Assembly: GCF_002078875.1 (NCBI RefSeq)
Contig: NC_034409.1
Location: 14,175,111 to 14,239,110, forward strand
Source of the DNA: Numida meleagris
Taxonomy: Eukaryota; Chordata; Aves; Galliformes; Numididae
Length of the DNA: 64,000 bases
Reading direction: 5' to 3'
Every line of letters begins with the position of its first letter. The first letter of the stretch is position 1. The translations under genes and the position numbers were made by a program. The notes below the pieces were generated by a model. The model made no database searches. It worked only from the letters and a program-made list of their open reading frames with translations, and had not been told where the DNA came from. This document shows positions 11,201 through 23,000 of this stretch, one piece after another.

Positions 11201-14079
11201 CATTTATCTCCACTGATTTTAGAAGAATTTTATGACTAGATTAGATAGATAATCTTTAGAAGTCCTCACTAAAGTGAAATTATTTCTACCACAGGTGTAA
11301 AATATGCTTTCAATCAAGATCATTTCTTTCAGACAGTCTCTAAATTGTCCTCCATCCATTAACGTGATACTAAAAGCAGAAATAGAGAGATCTGTAGCGT
11401 AAACATGTTGCTTATTGCCTAACCAGTTTGTTTCCTGCGCAAGCTTCTCCAGTCTCTCCTCATGGGCTATTTTCCAGTACATTAGCTTTCCTAGAAGTCA
11501 CTTACCAGCTCATATTTTTCTTCAAGTCTCTCATTATTTCCACTTTCAATAACATCTCCAGTTTCTGATCCAGAAATGCACCATTTAGTTATGGCCAGTA
11601 AAAAGGCATTATCTTGAGAGTATGGCATGTGCCTAGATAGATATTAGAGATGAACGAACCTAGAAAAGCTAGGTAAAAGAGTTTTCACTGGAACACCCTT
11701 TGGATATATATAGCTCCTAGTACAGACAAAAGCTACTCTTTGTTTGGCACATCCATGTTTGACTTCCAGCTCTGCCGTAATAATTTTTGCTTTTCAAACA
11801 AGTTATGTCACACTCTGGCTAGTATTGTACAGGGTTCCTTTAGTGTTTTGAAGCTCATTAGCACTGATGTAACCACTCTGAAAATCCTGATGTCTGCAGC
11901 AAGATAAACTATTTTTGGAATTTTGAAAATATTTTCAGGACAAAGACCCCTGCCCAAGATTAGCTGACATGGAATTATACTTCACCAAGTCTAACAGCTT
12001 CTGAATTTGAAATGCAGAACTCTCGAAGACACCATGAAGGTGAGCCAGGAGCTGATGGTGACAGCAATGCAGGTGATGCAGCTCTTTCATGAGTATCGCT
12101 ACCCTTCTGAGCTGATGCTTCTCCCTTCCCTCCAGCTATTGCCTCCTTTATTTGCCACAAGTAAAACCCATTCACCTTTAATTTCCTGTTTCTAATGTGG
12201 TTTCTTTTGCACACATTCCTCTTTTTCTCAATCCGTTTCCGTTTTCACAGTCTCTCTTTTTTTTTTTTTTCATATTTTTCCACTTGTTACCAATTCCTGC
12301 CATTCCTTTCCACTGTTACAGACAAAGGATGAGTTGCTTTGTATCAAGTGTGCATCTTGGCTCTTGCTGTTTGACATGGTAGACAATCATGGTCCATCTG
12401 TTCTGAGTACTCAGAGGTGTTTTCAGTGGAGGTTCAGCAGTGGTAACAGAAGTGGTGCAAATACAACTGCAAGATGGAAATGGTGGGGCTGTGGTGCAGC
12501 ACCTCTTTTCTTTCCTTGTGCAAGGATTGTGAAGGTGCAAGTAAAAACCTCCAGTTTTCTCCTGCATGCCCCCTTCCCCCTCTGCTTACTTGCACTGGAT
12601 GCTGATGTAGAGAAGGTCCTCTAACCTCAGTGGTGGCAAGTGGTGGCCAGCAGCTGGGCTAGCATTCATATTAGATGGAGTGCTGCTGCTTTGAAGCAAA
12701 CAAGAGCTCACAGAGAGACATATGCAAAACTTGCCAGTGGCAAGACCTGCTATAGTCTTCATAGTCACACCAGACACTAAGAAGGAAAAATTAACTCTGT
12801 CCCAGCTGAAACCAGGACAAGACCACAGACGCTAAGCTTACCCCAGCAGCTTGCCTGTAGCACAGGCTCTCCTCATCTCTACCCTCACCTCTTGCCACAA
12901 ACTAGTTTCAATTTGGGAATTCTTAAACCTTCAGAGGAGTTCTTGCCAATGAGTGCATTCAGGCTTCCTGTAACCCACATGAATTTTTAGCATTCACATC
13001 ACGTGGCTGGGAGCTTCAGGGATCTACGATGCAACAAACATACTCTGGAAAATTCAGCAGCTAGGGTTTAGCTTAGTCTGGAAAGAATTGCAAGGAGAAT
13101 GTGAAGAGTTTTAAGGAGATCAACAGAAAAGCTAAGGACGACAGTCCAGAAGGACTTAATTTCATGAAGAAACAGACTGCATTACTAGTTCCACAAACTC
13201 AAGGACTAAATGTATCTAGTGCACAGCACGGGTCCAAAGGCATTAAGAAAAACTGGAGCTGAAAGGTGAAACTGGATACATTGCAGTGGGTTAATCAGAG
13301 ACCTGTGGTTCAGTCATTCCATTTTCAAAGAAACGTTTGTAGTTGCTCTTGGTGGCAGCATTCTTCCAAGCTTCATAAACATTGTACAAAAGATGTGATG
13401 CCTCTATAAGGCTGTGGCATTCCTTACATTGCAATTGCAACACCTTGGAAAGCACCATGGCAGTAATTTCAGCTAGGCAGCAGCATACACCACTATCATC
13501 CCTTTGCTAAGTGTGTATTTGCAAAATATTAAAGCAAAGTTCCTGAAATAAGATTGATTATAGCCAGCCAGTAAGGAGCAAACTCTTTCTGTACCTGTGT
13601 TTGAATTCCTTGGCTTTGGTGTAGCCCTGGATATTGTGTTGAGAGTACCTCTTCTCTAGCATCTATTATCACAACACTTTGTAAATATTTTGGTGAAATA
13701 TAGCAAGCTGTGGATCAGACACCATCTTCCTCTCTCCAAGGGCAAAAAGTCAAGCTGACACATTATTTAAGCAAATAAGTGTTATTCATAAAGGATAAGA
13801 GAAGAGAGGACAGTAGAAAATAACAGTATGTGACCACAAATCCATGGTGCACCTCTTTGAATACAATATGCAGTCCTTACCAATAGCTTTGGTATAGCAG
13901 AGCTAGGAAACGTGCAAGGAAGAAACTTGACAGGGGTTGTTTCATTACAAGAAATGAGTGCTTGAACTTTTAGCCTGCAGAAAATAGGTTTATGGCAGAG
14001 ATATAAAATCATGAGTGCATAGGAAAGACAAACGGGGAATGGTTATGCACCGTCTTTAATAATTTAAGACCTAGAAGGC
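8263..14079. other. Intergenic DNA, no gene recognised
   Basis: Long single-copy-looking stretch. A small CpG-rich patch lies at about 8,935-9,075. From about 9,100 to 10,300 the sequence is AT-rich and non-repetitive with TAATTA motifs (for example TTTAATTATAGCCATCTAAT near 10,040), which suggests possible conserved non-coding DNA. Open frames here are short and show no domain. Confidence 0.4.
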
Positions 14080-14235
14080 ATAAAATCAAATCCTCAAGCG
14101 GCAAACAAAAGAGACACTTTTCTATGTAGTGCACAATTAAGCTGCGGAACTGATTGCAAGATGCCATGGGATTCAAAAGCTAACATAATTCAAAGAACAA
14201 TTAGACAAATTCATGGCTGAAAATAATCTACCAAG
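14080..14235 (+). repeat. Ancient CR1/L3-like fragment
   Basis: A diverged block including AAAAGAGACACTTTTCTATGT, TTAAGCTGCGGAACTGATTG, CATGGGATTCAAAAGCTAAC and TTAGACAAATTCATGG follows the order of an old CR1/L3 3' region in sense orientation. It abuts a younger antisense CR1. Confidence 0.6.
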
Positions 14236-14245
14236 GACTGTTCTT

Positions 14246-14848
14246 AGAATTATAGATTATCCCAAATTGGAAGGGACCCATAAGGATCATCAAGTCCAAC
14301 TCCTGGCTCAACATAGGACCATCTAAAAATCAGATCATATGTGTGAGAGCATTGTCCAAACACTTTTTGAACTCCAGCAGCTCAGTGCTGTGCCCACTGC
14401 CCTGGGCAGCCTGTCCCATGCCCACCACCCTATTAGTGAAGAACCTTTTCCTGATACCCAGCCAGACCCTCCCCTGACACAGCTCCATGCCGTTCCCTCG
14501 GGCCCTGTCGCTGTCACAGAGAGCAGAGCTCAGCGCTGCTCCTCCACTCCCTGTGAGGAGCTGCAGGTGCCATGAGGCCTCCCCTCAGCTCCTCTGCTCT
14601 GGGCTGAGCAAATCCAGGGACCTCAGTTGCTCCTCATATGTCTTCCTCTCCAGACTCTTCACCATCCCTGCAGCCCTCCTTTGGACACTCTCTAATAGTC
14701 CTCTTTGTACTGTGGCACCCAAAACCGCACACAGTGAGGTCGCACCAGTGCAGTGTAGAGCAGGACAATCACTTCCCTTGACCAGCTGGCAATGCCAAGC
14801 GTGATGCATCCCAGGATATGGTTGGCCTTCCTGGCTGCCTGGGCATTA
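14246..14848 (-). repeat. CR1 LINE fragment, antisense, about 0.6 kb
   Basis: Begins with the reverse-complemented CR1 3' end (AATTGGAAGGGACCCATAAG) and continues through GAACCTTTTCCTGATACCCA, the CTTCCTCTCCAGACTCTTCA segment and GGCACCCAAAACCGCACACA. It ends in TTGGCCTTCCTGGCTGCC, the part preceding the 3' UTR. The terminal octamers are decayed. Confidence 0.9.
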
Positions 14849-16064
14849 TTAAATGATCAGATCTTCGTGACCTGATAGTGAGATATGCCAGCAAGAGGTT
14901 TGTTTGTGTCCCCAGGATTAAGCTCAGAGAACATCCTGGAGATGCCAGCCCTCCTCCAGGAACGAAGTGGCAGTTACTGTACTGGTGATGATGAAATGAT
15001 GATTAACACTACAGGCCTAGCTAAAATTATAGTTCAGAAGGATACTGCAACAGGATGGACCTAATTTGAGGATGCAAAGCATGGCAGAGACAGGGGCCCA
15101 GGGAAAACAAAGCCAGGGAAACAAGAAAGGGAAATAAGAAAGAAAGGGGAAAAAAAGAATAAAAGAAGATTTTTCCATGACCATGGAAAATGTCTAACTA
15201 TTCAACTAAAAAAACACTTCACCTTCTAGTTTCAGTTGCTCTGAATTTATGTGTTTAAAATTCACATCCTGGGTGTGTATGCCCCAGGATGGCACTCATC
15301 TTTTTGTAGGCATCCAGGTACAATGTACTCTCTCACTGAGCAAGCATCAGTTGTACTGAGGTGACACAAGAAAATTATTCTGGATCCATTGCAAGCAGGA
15401 AAAAATACACAGTCCAGAAATGATACAGTCATCACCTTTCACGAAGATAAATGGACATCAGGATCACCACAAAGCAAAGGAGACAAAGACAGATACCACT
15501 TTCACTTCCCTGAAGATTTTTGACGCAATGGGCCCCAGCCAGTGCCAATGATGTACAGATATTTGCCCTGGTTACTTGTGGAAACACTCCTTCTTGCCTC
15601 TTGTCATACCACTAACCTTCATTCCTTCTCTGTGCTGTCACTTGCTATGATCAGCATAGCCACAGGAAAATTCTGGAACTGGGCATCCCATGAGCCAGGA
15701 TGGGCAAGTGTGTCCTGGGCTTTCCACAGAAAACCTCCCTACACTCAGTGTTGCTTTGAAACTAAGGCTACCCTTAGGATACTGTGCTTCAGTTAATGCC
15801 AAACAGTTCCAATCTGGTTTTGATTTCAGCATACACATCTGTAGCTATTTGCAGCTGCCTGCCAGCAAATATTCTAGTAATCAAAGTTATTTTATTAACA
15901 CTGAGTTTGTTAATGAATGGTTGTGTGACACACTGCTGAATGATCCTGCAAAAGATGCAAGATAGCAAATACAAAACAGAAAATAGCACACTGTCTTATA
16001 GTGATCATCAGGCAAACAGTAGTAAGAGAACTGGAAATGAATATGCCCTACTTCACAGCACTAC
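14849..16064. other. Intergenic DNA, no gene recognised
   Basis: No recognised gene, RNA or repeat. Open frames at 15,540-15,990 overlap one another on both strands and show no domain. Confidence 0.4.
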
Positions 16065-16305
16065 ACAGAATTAAAGAACATCCCAGGTGGGAAGGGATCC
16101 ACAAGGATCATTGAGTCCAACTCCTAGCTCCACCCAAGACCATACAAACCCTATGTCTGAGAGCACTGTCTAAATGCGTTTTGAACTCCAGCACCTTGGG
16201 CCATGACCACTGCCCTGGGGAGCATGTTCCTCTGGCGAAGAACCTTTTTTGTAATACCCAACCTGACTCTTCCCTGATGCAGCTTCAACATTCCTCAGCT
16301 GCAGT
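16065..16305 (-). repeat. CR1 LINE 3' fragment, antisense
   Basis: Shows the reversed CR1 tail (GGTGGGAAGGGATCCACAAG, then GATCATTGAGTCCAACTCCT), GAGAGCACTGTCTAAATGCG, TTTTGAACTCCAGCACCTTG and GAAGAACCTTTTTTGTAATA. Same sub-type as the copy at 14,246 but shorter and more diverged. Confidence 0.88.
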
Positions 16306-17954
16306 CTAAAATGCCATCACCTGAATTCTTACCAGTCGAAAGCATGAGACCTTCCCTGCTGTGTTATGATCTCTGCCCAGCCCAAATGAGTCATGCACCT
16401 ACTAGCCACCTGTTGCTCAGCACCAATGCTGTAACCTCACCTTTGTGTATAAATTCCTTCCTTCTCATGTTAGGTCTTTGGAGGTCACTGCATGCAGCAC
16501 CAATACAGATGACATTTGCTTCACTAGTTTTGTAGGCACAGCCATCCTGCCTTTGGCCCATCAGTATACTCTCCAGACATTTTCTCTTTCCAGAGGGCAA
16601 CAACCAGCTTCTCTGCTCTGCTTTCTACTCTTTCTTTACTCTGGAAGAAGACAAAGTTCACAGTCAGCTTTTCTACAGCTTCAGACCACAAAGTGAGTGC
16701 CCAAGAGCCACACCTCCCAGCAGCCCCTTGCAGTGAGATACTCAGTGACTTCCAGCTCTTCCTGCTGGAAATAAATTGTCTTGCTCTCACTAGAGCTGGC
16801 AATTACTTTTGTTTGCTTGCTTTTTATCCTAACTGGTGAAGGACTGAGACCACCTGCCACTTAGCAAACATGGTTCCTTGCCCATGGCCAGACAGACTGA
16901 GGACAGTGAGGTAGGGAGAGGGAATAACACCACCAGCTCCATTGGTCAAGTCATGCTTCTACCCGCCTATGCTGACTTTCTGGAAAATACTTTAATCCAA
17001 GGTGGGTTGTTTTTTTTTGTTTGTTTGTTTTGTTTTAGTTATGGGATTATTCTAAATTTAACTACAGATTATTAATGGAGGTCCAAAGGTTTTAATTTCT
17101 ACTTCACATTAGTTTCTTAAAATATTCCATTCACTCTGGACAAACCATGTTTGAAACTCATCAACACAGTCTGCATGCTGTTCAACTTCACTCTGTTCTC
17201 CAGGAGCTGTGACTTCTCCTTTTTAAAATATCAATTCCCCTTGGTCAGCATGCAGTGCTGTTTGTATGTTTTTTCTTTTTTGGATCAAGTATAACGATCG
17301 CTACCTCACATTACTGGAAAAATATTTATGTTTCATTATCATCTGGCTTCTTTTACTAAACTCAGTAATATTTGCTATATCCCTTCTGCTGATATCTTGA
17401 CTGGGATCTTCACATTTGAATTTAATAATATCCTTGCCCTGTACTCTGCTTTCCTGCATCAGGGATAACTGTCAGCTTATGAGTTTGAGTAGAAGCTGGC
17501 TCATCAGTCTCCCATCAGATCTGCTGGAGCTATAAGGGCAAAGGGTTTTGCCGTCCTCCACATTCCGACAGATAATGTTCTATCACAGATGGTGGTGGGT
17601 GCATATTGTAACACTGTTGAATATCAAACCTGCGTCACACATGGCAGGTTTGATATTTGTAATACCACTCATTCTTGGAGTGGTTATCTGATATCAGGAT
17701 AAAGAAAATACATAGGTTCATCAAATCTAGACATTGTACAGCATAGATAAGGGAGAGCATGGAGCTGATGGAAAGGAACAACAAATCCAGAGGCTGCATT
17801 AATGCTGCTTTCAGACCAACCCCCTAGGTGAGAGAGACCCATGATAGTGGCCTTAAGATGTCAGCAGTGTCACTGGTCTGCATGGAGCCCCTGGACAGGT
17901 GAGCCTTGCCACTCACCCTCAGCTGTAACTCCAGCAGAGGAGTTGTAAAGTTGG
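16306..17954. other. Intergenic DNA with one perfect inverted repeat
   Basis: No gene recognised. A T/G-rich simple stretch lies at about 17,000-17,037. The inverted repeat at 17,620-17,657 is listed separately. Confidence 0.4.
17620..17657. repeat. Perfect inverted repeat, 14-bp arms, 10-nt loop
   Basis: Left arm AATATCAAACCTGC (17,620-17,633) and right arm GCAGGTTTGATATT (17,644-17,657) are exact reverse complements, separated by GTCACACATG. The stem is too short for a standard microRNA precursor and no flanking extension pairs. Confidence 0.9.
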
Positions 17955-18380
17955 GAATCATAGAATCACTGAGTGGTTTGAGTTGAAAGGGACCTTAAAT
18001 ACCAACTAGTTTCAGCCCCCCTGCTATAAGCAGGGACACTTCCCACTGGACCAGTTTGCCCAAAATCCCATACAACCTGGCCTTGAACACCTCCAGGGAT
18101 CCACAACTTCTCTGGGCAGCCTGTGCTAGTGCCTCCTTGCCCTTATATCTGATGTAAGTCTACCATCTTTGTAGTTTAAAACCATTATTCCTTGTCCTAT
18201 CACTACAGATCCTCATAAAAAGCTCTCTCCATCTTTCTTAGGTCCTCCCTTTAAGTACTGGAAGGCTACGATGAGGTCTGCCTGAAGATGCCTCTTTTCC
18301 AGACACCCCACCTCCCACAGACTCCTCTTACAGCAGAGGTGCTGCAGCCCTCTGACCATCCATTAGAGATCCCAGGCCCA
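17955..18380 (-). repeat. CR1 LINE fragment, antisense
   Basis: Starts with GAATCATAGAATCACTGAGT (reverse tail), then GAGTTGAAAGGGACCTTAAA, CACCTCCAGGGATCCACAAC, CTCTGGGCAGCCTGTGCTAG, AAACCATTATTCCTTGTCCT and TTTAAGTACTGGAAGGCTAC. It ends in the antisense of the region just upstream of the CR1 3' UTR. Confidence 0.9.
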
Positions 18381-18999
18381 CACCTGACATGTTCATCATG
18401 AGCTGTCTGCTCAGCTCCAGCAGTGCCTGGACTCAAATCCTGGTGGGCAGCGGACAGCTCCTTGAGCAGACTGAGCGCTCACACTGAGCCCATCCGTGGC
18501 AGTAGTTACTCCTGTTCCTGTCCTGCTCCTCTCTGTCACGGCATGTCTAGAGCTGCTTTAGGTGCTCAAGGGACTACATGGGACTTGGTGTGATGGGAAA
18601 GCTCTGCCAATGCTCATTTCAGATGGCACGTGTAATTGTAGTGCAGATGAACGAAAACCATGTTGCCAACTTTATTCCATAACGCAAATATTTTGCATTT
18701 CCATATCCCAAGAATCTTAAATTACAAGAACACTGTGGGTGACTGTGGAGATCAGTGTTACCATCCATACCCCATGAGTGAAGGAGATGCACACAGAGAC
18801 AGAATGCCCAAGACCTTCCTTTGAATCACATGAGACATTTGTGGTGGAGCTTTGAGGCGTACACAGGTCCACTGACTCCCAAAATTGGCTCATAAAAACT
18901 CTTAGTCTTCCTGTTTTATTTCTCAGGAAGATGAAAAACAAGAAGGATGATGACAAATGCTTCAAAACTCCTAGGCAAAAGGCAGAGCTTTTGGCAATC
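18381..18999. other. Intergenic DNA, no gene recognised
   Basis: Moderately GC-rich at its start, otherwise unremarkable. The antisense open frame across its right part extends into the CR1 copy and is not a gene. Confidence 0.4.
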
Positions 19000-19723
19000 T
19001 CAGATACACGTACAGTCTGGAAGAAGAACTTGTTGAGAGCAGCAGAAAAAGCCTTGGAGTCCTGGTGGGCAAAAAGCTGGACGTGAGCCAGCAGTGCACT
19101 CTTGCAGCCTGGAAGTCTGACAGCATCCTGGGCTGCATCAAAAGAGGAGCGGCCAGCAGGGAGAGGGAAGTGACCTTCCCTCTCTGCTCTGCCCTTGTGA
19201 AGTCCCATCTAGAGTACTGTGTTCAGGCCTGGGGCCCACAGCATGGAAAGGATGTGGAGCTGCTGGAGCGGGTCCAGAGGAGGACCATAACGATGATCAG
19301 AGGGCTGCAGCACCTCTCCTATAAAGACTGGCTGAGGGAGTTGGGGTTGTTCAGTCTGGAGAAAAGAAGGCTCCAGGGAGACCTCATTGTGGCCTTTCAG
19401 AATTTAAAGGGACCTTGGAAAGAAGTTGGAGAGCAACTCTTTACAATGTTAGGACAAGAGCAGACAGTTTTAAACTGAAAGAGGGAAGATATGGATTGGA
19501 TATTAGGAGGAAATTCTTTACTCGGAGGGTGGTGAGGCCCTGGCACAGCTGCAGAGGAGCTGTGGATGCCCCATCTCCAGAGGTGCCCAAGGCCGGGTTG
19601 GATGGGGCCCTGGGCAGCCTGAGCTGGTGGATGGCAGCCAGCCCACGGCAGGGGGTTGGGGCTGGTGGGCTTTAAAGTCCCTTCCAACCCAAACCATTCT
19701 GTGATTCTGTGATTCCGTGATTC
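19000..19723 (+). repeat. CR1 LINE fragment, sense, with C-terminal ORF2 remnant
   Basis: A 5'-truncated CR1 of about 0.7 kb. Positions 19,065-19,478 stay open and translate to the C-terminal end of the CR1 reverse-transcriptase protein, with motifs such as SREREV and HLEYCVQAWGPQHGKDVELL. The 3' UTR block follows (CCCTGGGCAGCCTGAGCTGG, GGGGTTGGGGCTGG) and then tail octamers ATTCTGTGATTCTGTGATTC. The catalytic part of the protein is missing, so it cannot move by itself. Confidence 0.93.
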
Positions 19724-19729
19724 CTGCTT

Positions 19730-20005
19730 TCCACTGCCGTCGCAGCACCTCAGGCTCCCGTACCTGCCCGGTGGCAGCGTAGATGGGAAGCAGCGTACCG
19801 TACGAAGCAAGTGCCCGCCGGGCCCAGCCCTACGCGAGCACCCGCCCCTCTGCCCAGCGCAGCTGCCGCCGCCGCGCCGCTCCCGCCCGGCAGGTGTCAC
19901 CACAACACCGGGGCCGCCCCCAGCCCGCGTGACGCAACAGTGCCCGGAGGGTGATGACGTCACACTGCGGCGGTGACGTGGGCGGGAGGGAGGCGCCTCT
20001 GAAGA
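19730..20005. promoter_or_regulatory. Isolated CpG island with full CRE palindrome
   Basis: A CpG-dense stretch begins right after the CR1 tail and ends sharply near 20,000. It holds the full cAMP response element TGACGTCA at 19,955-19,962, a half-site TGACGTGG at 19,974-19,981 and an overlapping GC box (GTGGGCGGGAGG). No coding exon is recognisable on either side. By analogy with other CpG islands it may be the promoter of an unannotated non-coding RNA or an enhancer. The overlapping open frame on the minus strand has no family resemblance. Confidence 0.5.
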
Positions 20006-23000
20006 GCAAAAGTTTATCTGTAGGAGCGCGACCAAAAGGGAAACGCCTTTGTCCAGGCCATCATTGCTGTTAATTACTGACCTCTCCCTGGGCACTGAGG
20101 GACGGGCAGGGCCCTGTTGTGCTGATGAACAGTAGGTGCCTGCCCAGCTATATTGCCAGGGCAGAAAACCGAGGTGTGGGGTATGGCTCTGGTGGATGGC
20201 ACTTCAGAGCGGTTTGGTACCGAAGCCCAGGCCCAGCGAAGGCACAGGGAGTTCATTTAACTTACCCTTGTGGCCAGCAGTGCTGTTGGAAGGCCTGCAT
20301 TTGTGACAGCTAACCTGATGCATTTAGCTGGAGCTCCTGGCCTAGTCACACTGTAGTGTCAGCTTGGGGAGAAAGACACCTCCAAAGACAGATTTGAAAC
20401 CTTTTATGTGGCTGAATCCAACCTTGGGTTCAATTTCCTGGCATGTACCCAGCACCAGAAGATGCCCACATATCTCCCCAAACTCAAGCCCTTCCCTCCC
20501 CCCAGCTGCAGGGCCCGTGACAGATATGCTTATCTCAGAAATCCACAGTTTCAACATACACTATTTGCTTAAATGGGATTATCAGACTAACTCAAACAGC
20601 TTTTTTCCCCCCAGTCACTAGTGAAGAGAATCTTTGATTTTTGTGTTCCTTCTTTCATGGAACTAAAGCTGGATAATGGGGTAATGCTGAATCCCTTTGA
20701 AATGACTGCCAGCACAAGGACTGTCACCCTTGCAAATGTACCCTGCATCAAATCCAGCTTTTTTTATTTTTTTTTCAAGTGCATTGGCCATGCATTACTT
20801 AAAGAATGTTATTGTTAGTTAAGGCTAGCTTGTGTAGTTGATTGGCCTGCATACCTTTTATGTTCCGTTTTGGTCAGGCTAGTTCATATTACTCATGCTG
20901 GAGCAGTGGAAATATTTTGCAAGCCAAATTTGGGATTTTAGATCAGTGGGCTTCTGGTATGTCTTCATTTGCAGCAGATGGACACAACGCTGAGCATCTT
21001 GTTGTTTATCTAAGTGGACTCAAAGTTAAACAAGCTCAGACAACCCTGTTCTTTGCTAAGCTATTAACACAGGCACCTATGGACTGAGCACACCACAGCC
21101 AAGCCATGGTCTTAAGGGCTGCTTCCTCTCACTAGCACACTTCTGGATCGTCACCCTCAACTCCTGAAGTCCCAGCAACAACTTTGCAAAGATCTCATTC
21201 ATCTACAAACACTTTGAGGCCCATGACTCAAAACAGAGGCAAAAATAAAGGAAAGGATGAACCAAAGTGTGGTTGCCATCTCCACTGCTCAGTCCATCAA
21301 AATACAGACTGTTAGATTCTTCTGGGGTTCTCTTTCTGAAGGGCTGTAAGTCTGTGAGGCTGCATTCTCTGTGCAGGTGCTGATGCCCAAGGCACTATGC
21401 AGCAGTATGCCAGCAGATTGCCCTTCCTCAGGTCTAGCTTCATGGCACTGACCCAAGTCCTCACCATCCTCATTCTTAAGGATGTGCTTCCTACACATCT
21501 GCAGTGCTATCCCACGACCAGCAACTTCCATGCCTAAAGCCACCTCTGCTAAATGACCTTCTGTAGTCCATCAGGCTAATCACCTCTCTTTGAGAGATTT
21601 TAAAAACACTGCCCTCAAAGTTACTGATTTATTCAGGTTCATCACACATTCCTAATATCAGTCACTCCTCCATGAAGGGAGGGCATTCCTGATGGAATGG
21701 ACTGTTTTCTTCTGTGGAATCCAGGAAGAGTCCAAGGACTATCTGGAGTATTTTGGGTCATCTGAGACCAGAAAAGGGAACCCTCTTCTAGTATCTTCCT
21801 ATGTACATCTCATGTCTGTATCCTTATTCCCATCTCCCTACCAGGTGCTTTTGGGGCACTGATGTACTCTGGAAACACTGCAGCATCTGGTGTATCTGGA
21901 TCTAGGTGATCCTCTTCAAGGAGGACAATTATTCCATCTCAGATAAAGCATTTTATTATTGAAAGTATGTGGGAAAAATACTGGGAAGATACATCAGCTT
22001 CACAAGGAAGAACAATTGCTTGCTGCTGGAATGAAACACAAGGCTCCTGTATGTCTGCCTCATTATGTGAATTTAGGAAGACTTCCTCTAGCTTCTGAAA
22101 TGCATCAGAGACTCTGAATGTTGTTCAGGAGATGAGCATTGTGGGCTATGTCTCTCCAGTAGCTGATAGACAGCCAGATGAACAACTATGAAGAGATCCA
22201 GCTGTACGCCCTGCAGGCAGCCAGGATTAACAAAGCCTGGAGGTACATTAGTCTGACCAGTGTACTTGGGATCACTGTATCCTGCATGCTCTGGAAAGCA
22301 CGATCTCTCCATCTGTCAAATTTTACAGGCAAAAATAAGAGCCATTAAAAATTTGTCTCACACACCTATCTAGCTGGAGCAGAGGCAGGTACTGCTGCAT
22401 GTTTTGGCATGCAGAACTGCAGTTCAAAGACTAGTTGGCTTTCCCATGGAGCTGAGACACGAGAGAGCATGTCATGTGAAGAGCAGGCTCTGACCAGCAC
22501 TTTGGTTGCTGCCTTCCAAGGTGGATGAGGACAGTCCCACCTAAACTGGGTTCATCCACGTCCTCCCCTGTTGAAGTTCAGGCTTCACGTTGCAAAAGAG
22601 AAAAGGCTAAAGAGGTTGCACAAAAGTTCGCTGGAAAACTCTGTCTTTCAACTACAGGCAGGAATGTATGGAGATGTGCATTTTATAGGTAGAGTAATAT
22701 TTGTGATGATAACTCAAGGAATCCTAAAATACACATGCTGTCTGACAGTACCAGCTGTTTTACTTGGCTGATGCTCTCATGTTTGTCTCTAACTGACCCT
22801 TGTGGACATACTTTATGAAGGACCATCTATACAGAACAGACTGCCATCTGATGAAGCTTATCCACAGCATAATGCTGCCCTCATTTTGTGCATATAGGTC
22901 GATCCTTCCCATCCTATTGTTTCCCTGCTTTTCCTACCTTTTCATTTCTGTGAAGCAGGTATGTAAACTGCCAAGTCTGAATCTAGTTTTTAATTCATTT

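Noticed and set aside
17620..17657. MicroRNA precursor
   Set aside because: The stem is only 14 bp and flanking bases do not extend the pairing to the usual length.
19397..20095. 232-residue minus-strand open frame
   Set aside because: About half of it is antisense CR1 and the rest is CpG-island sequence; no domain or splice context.
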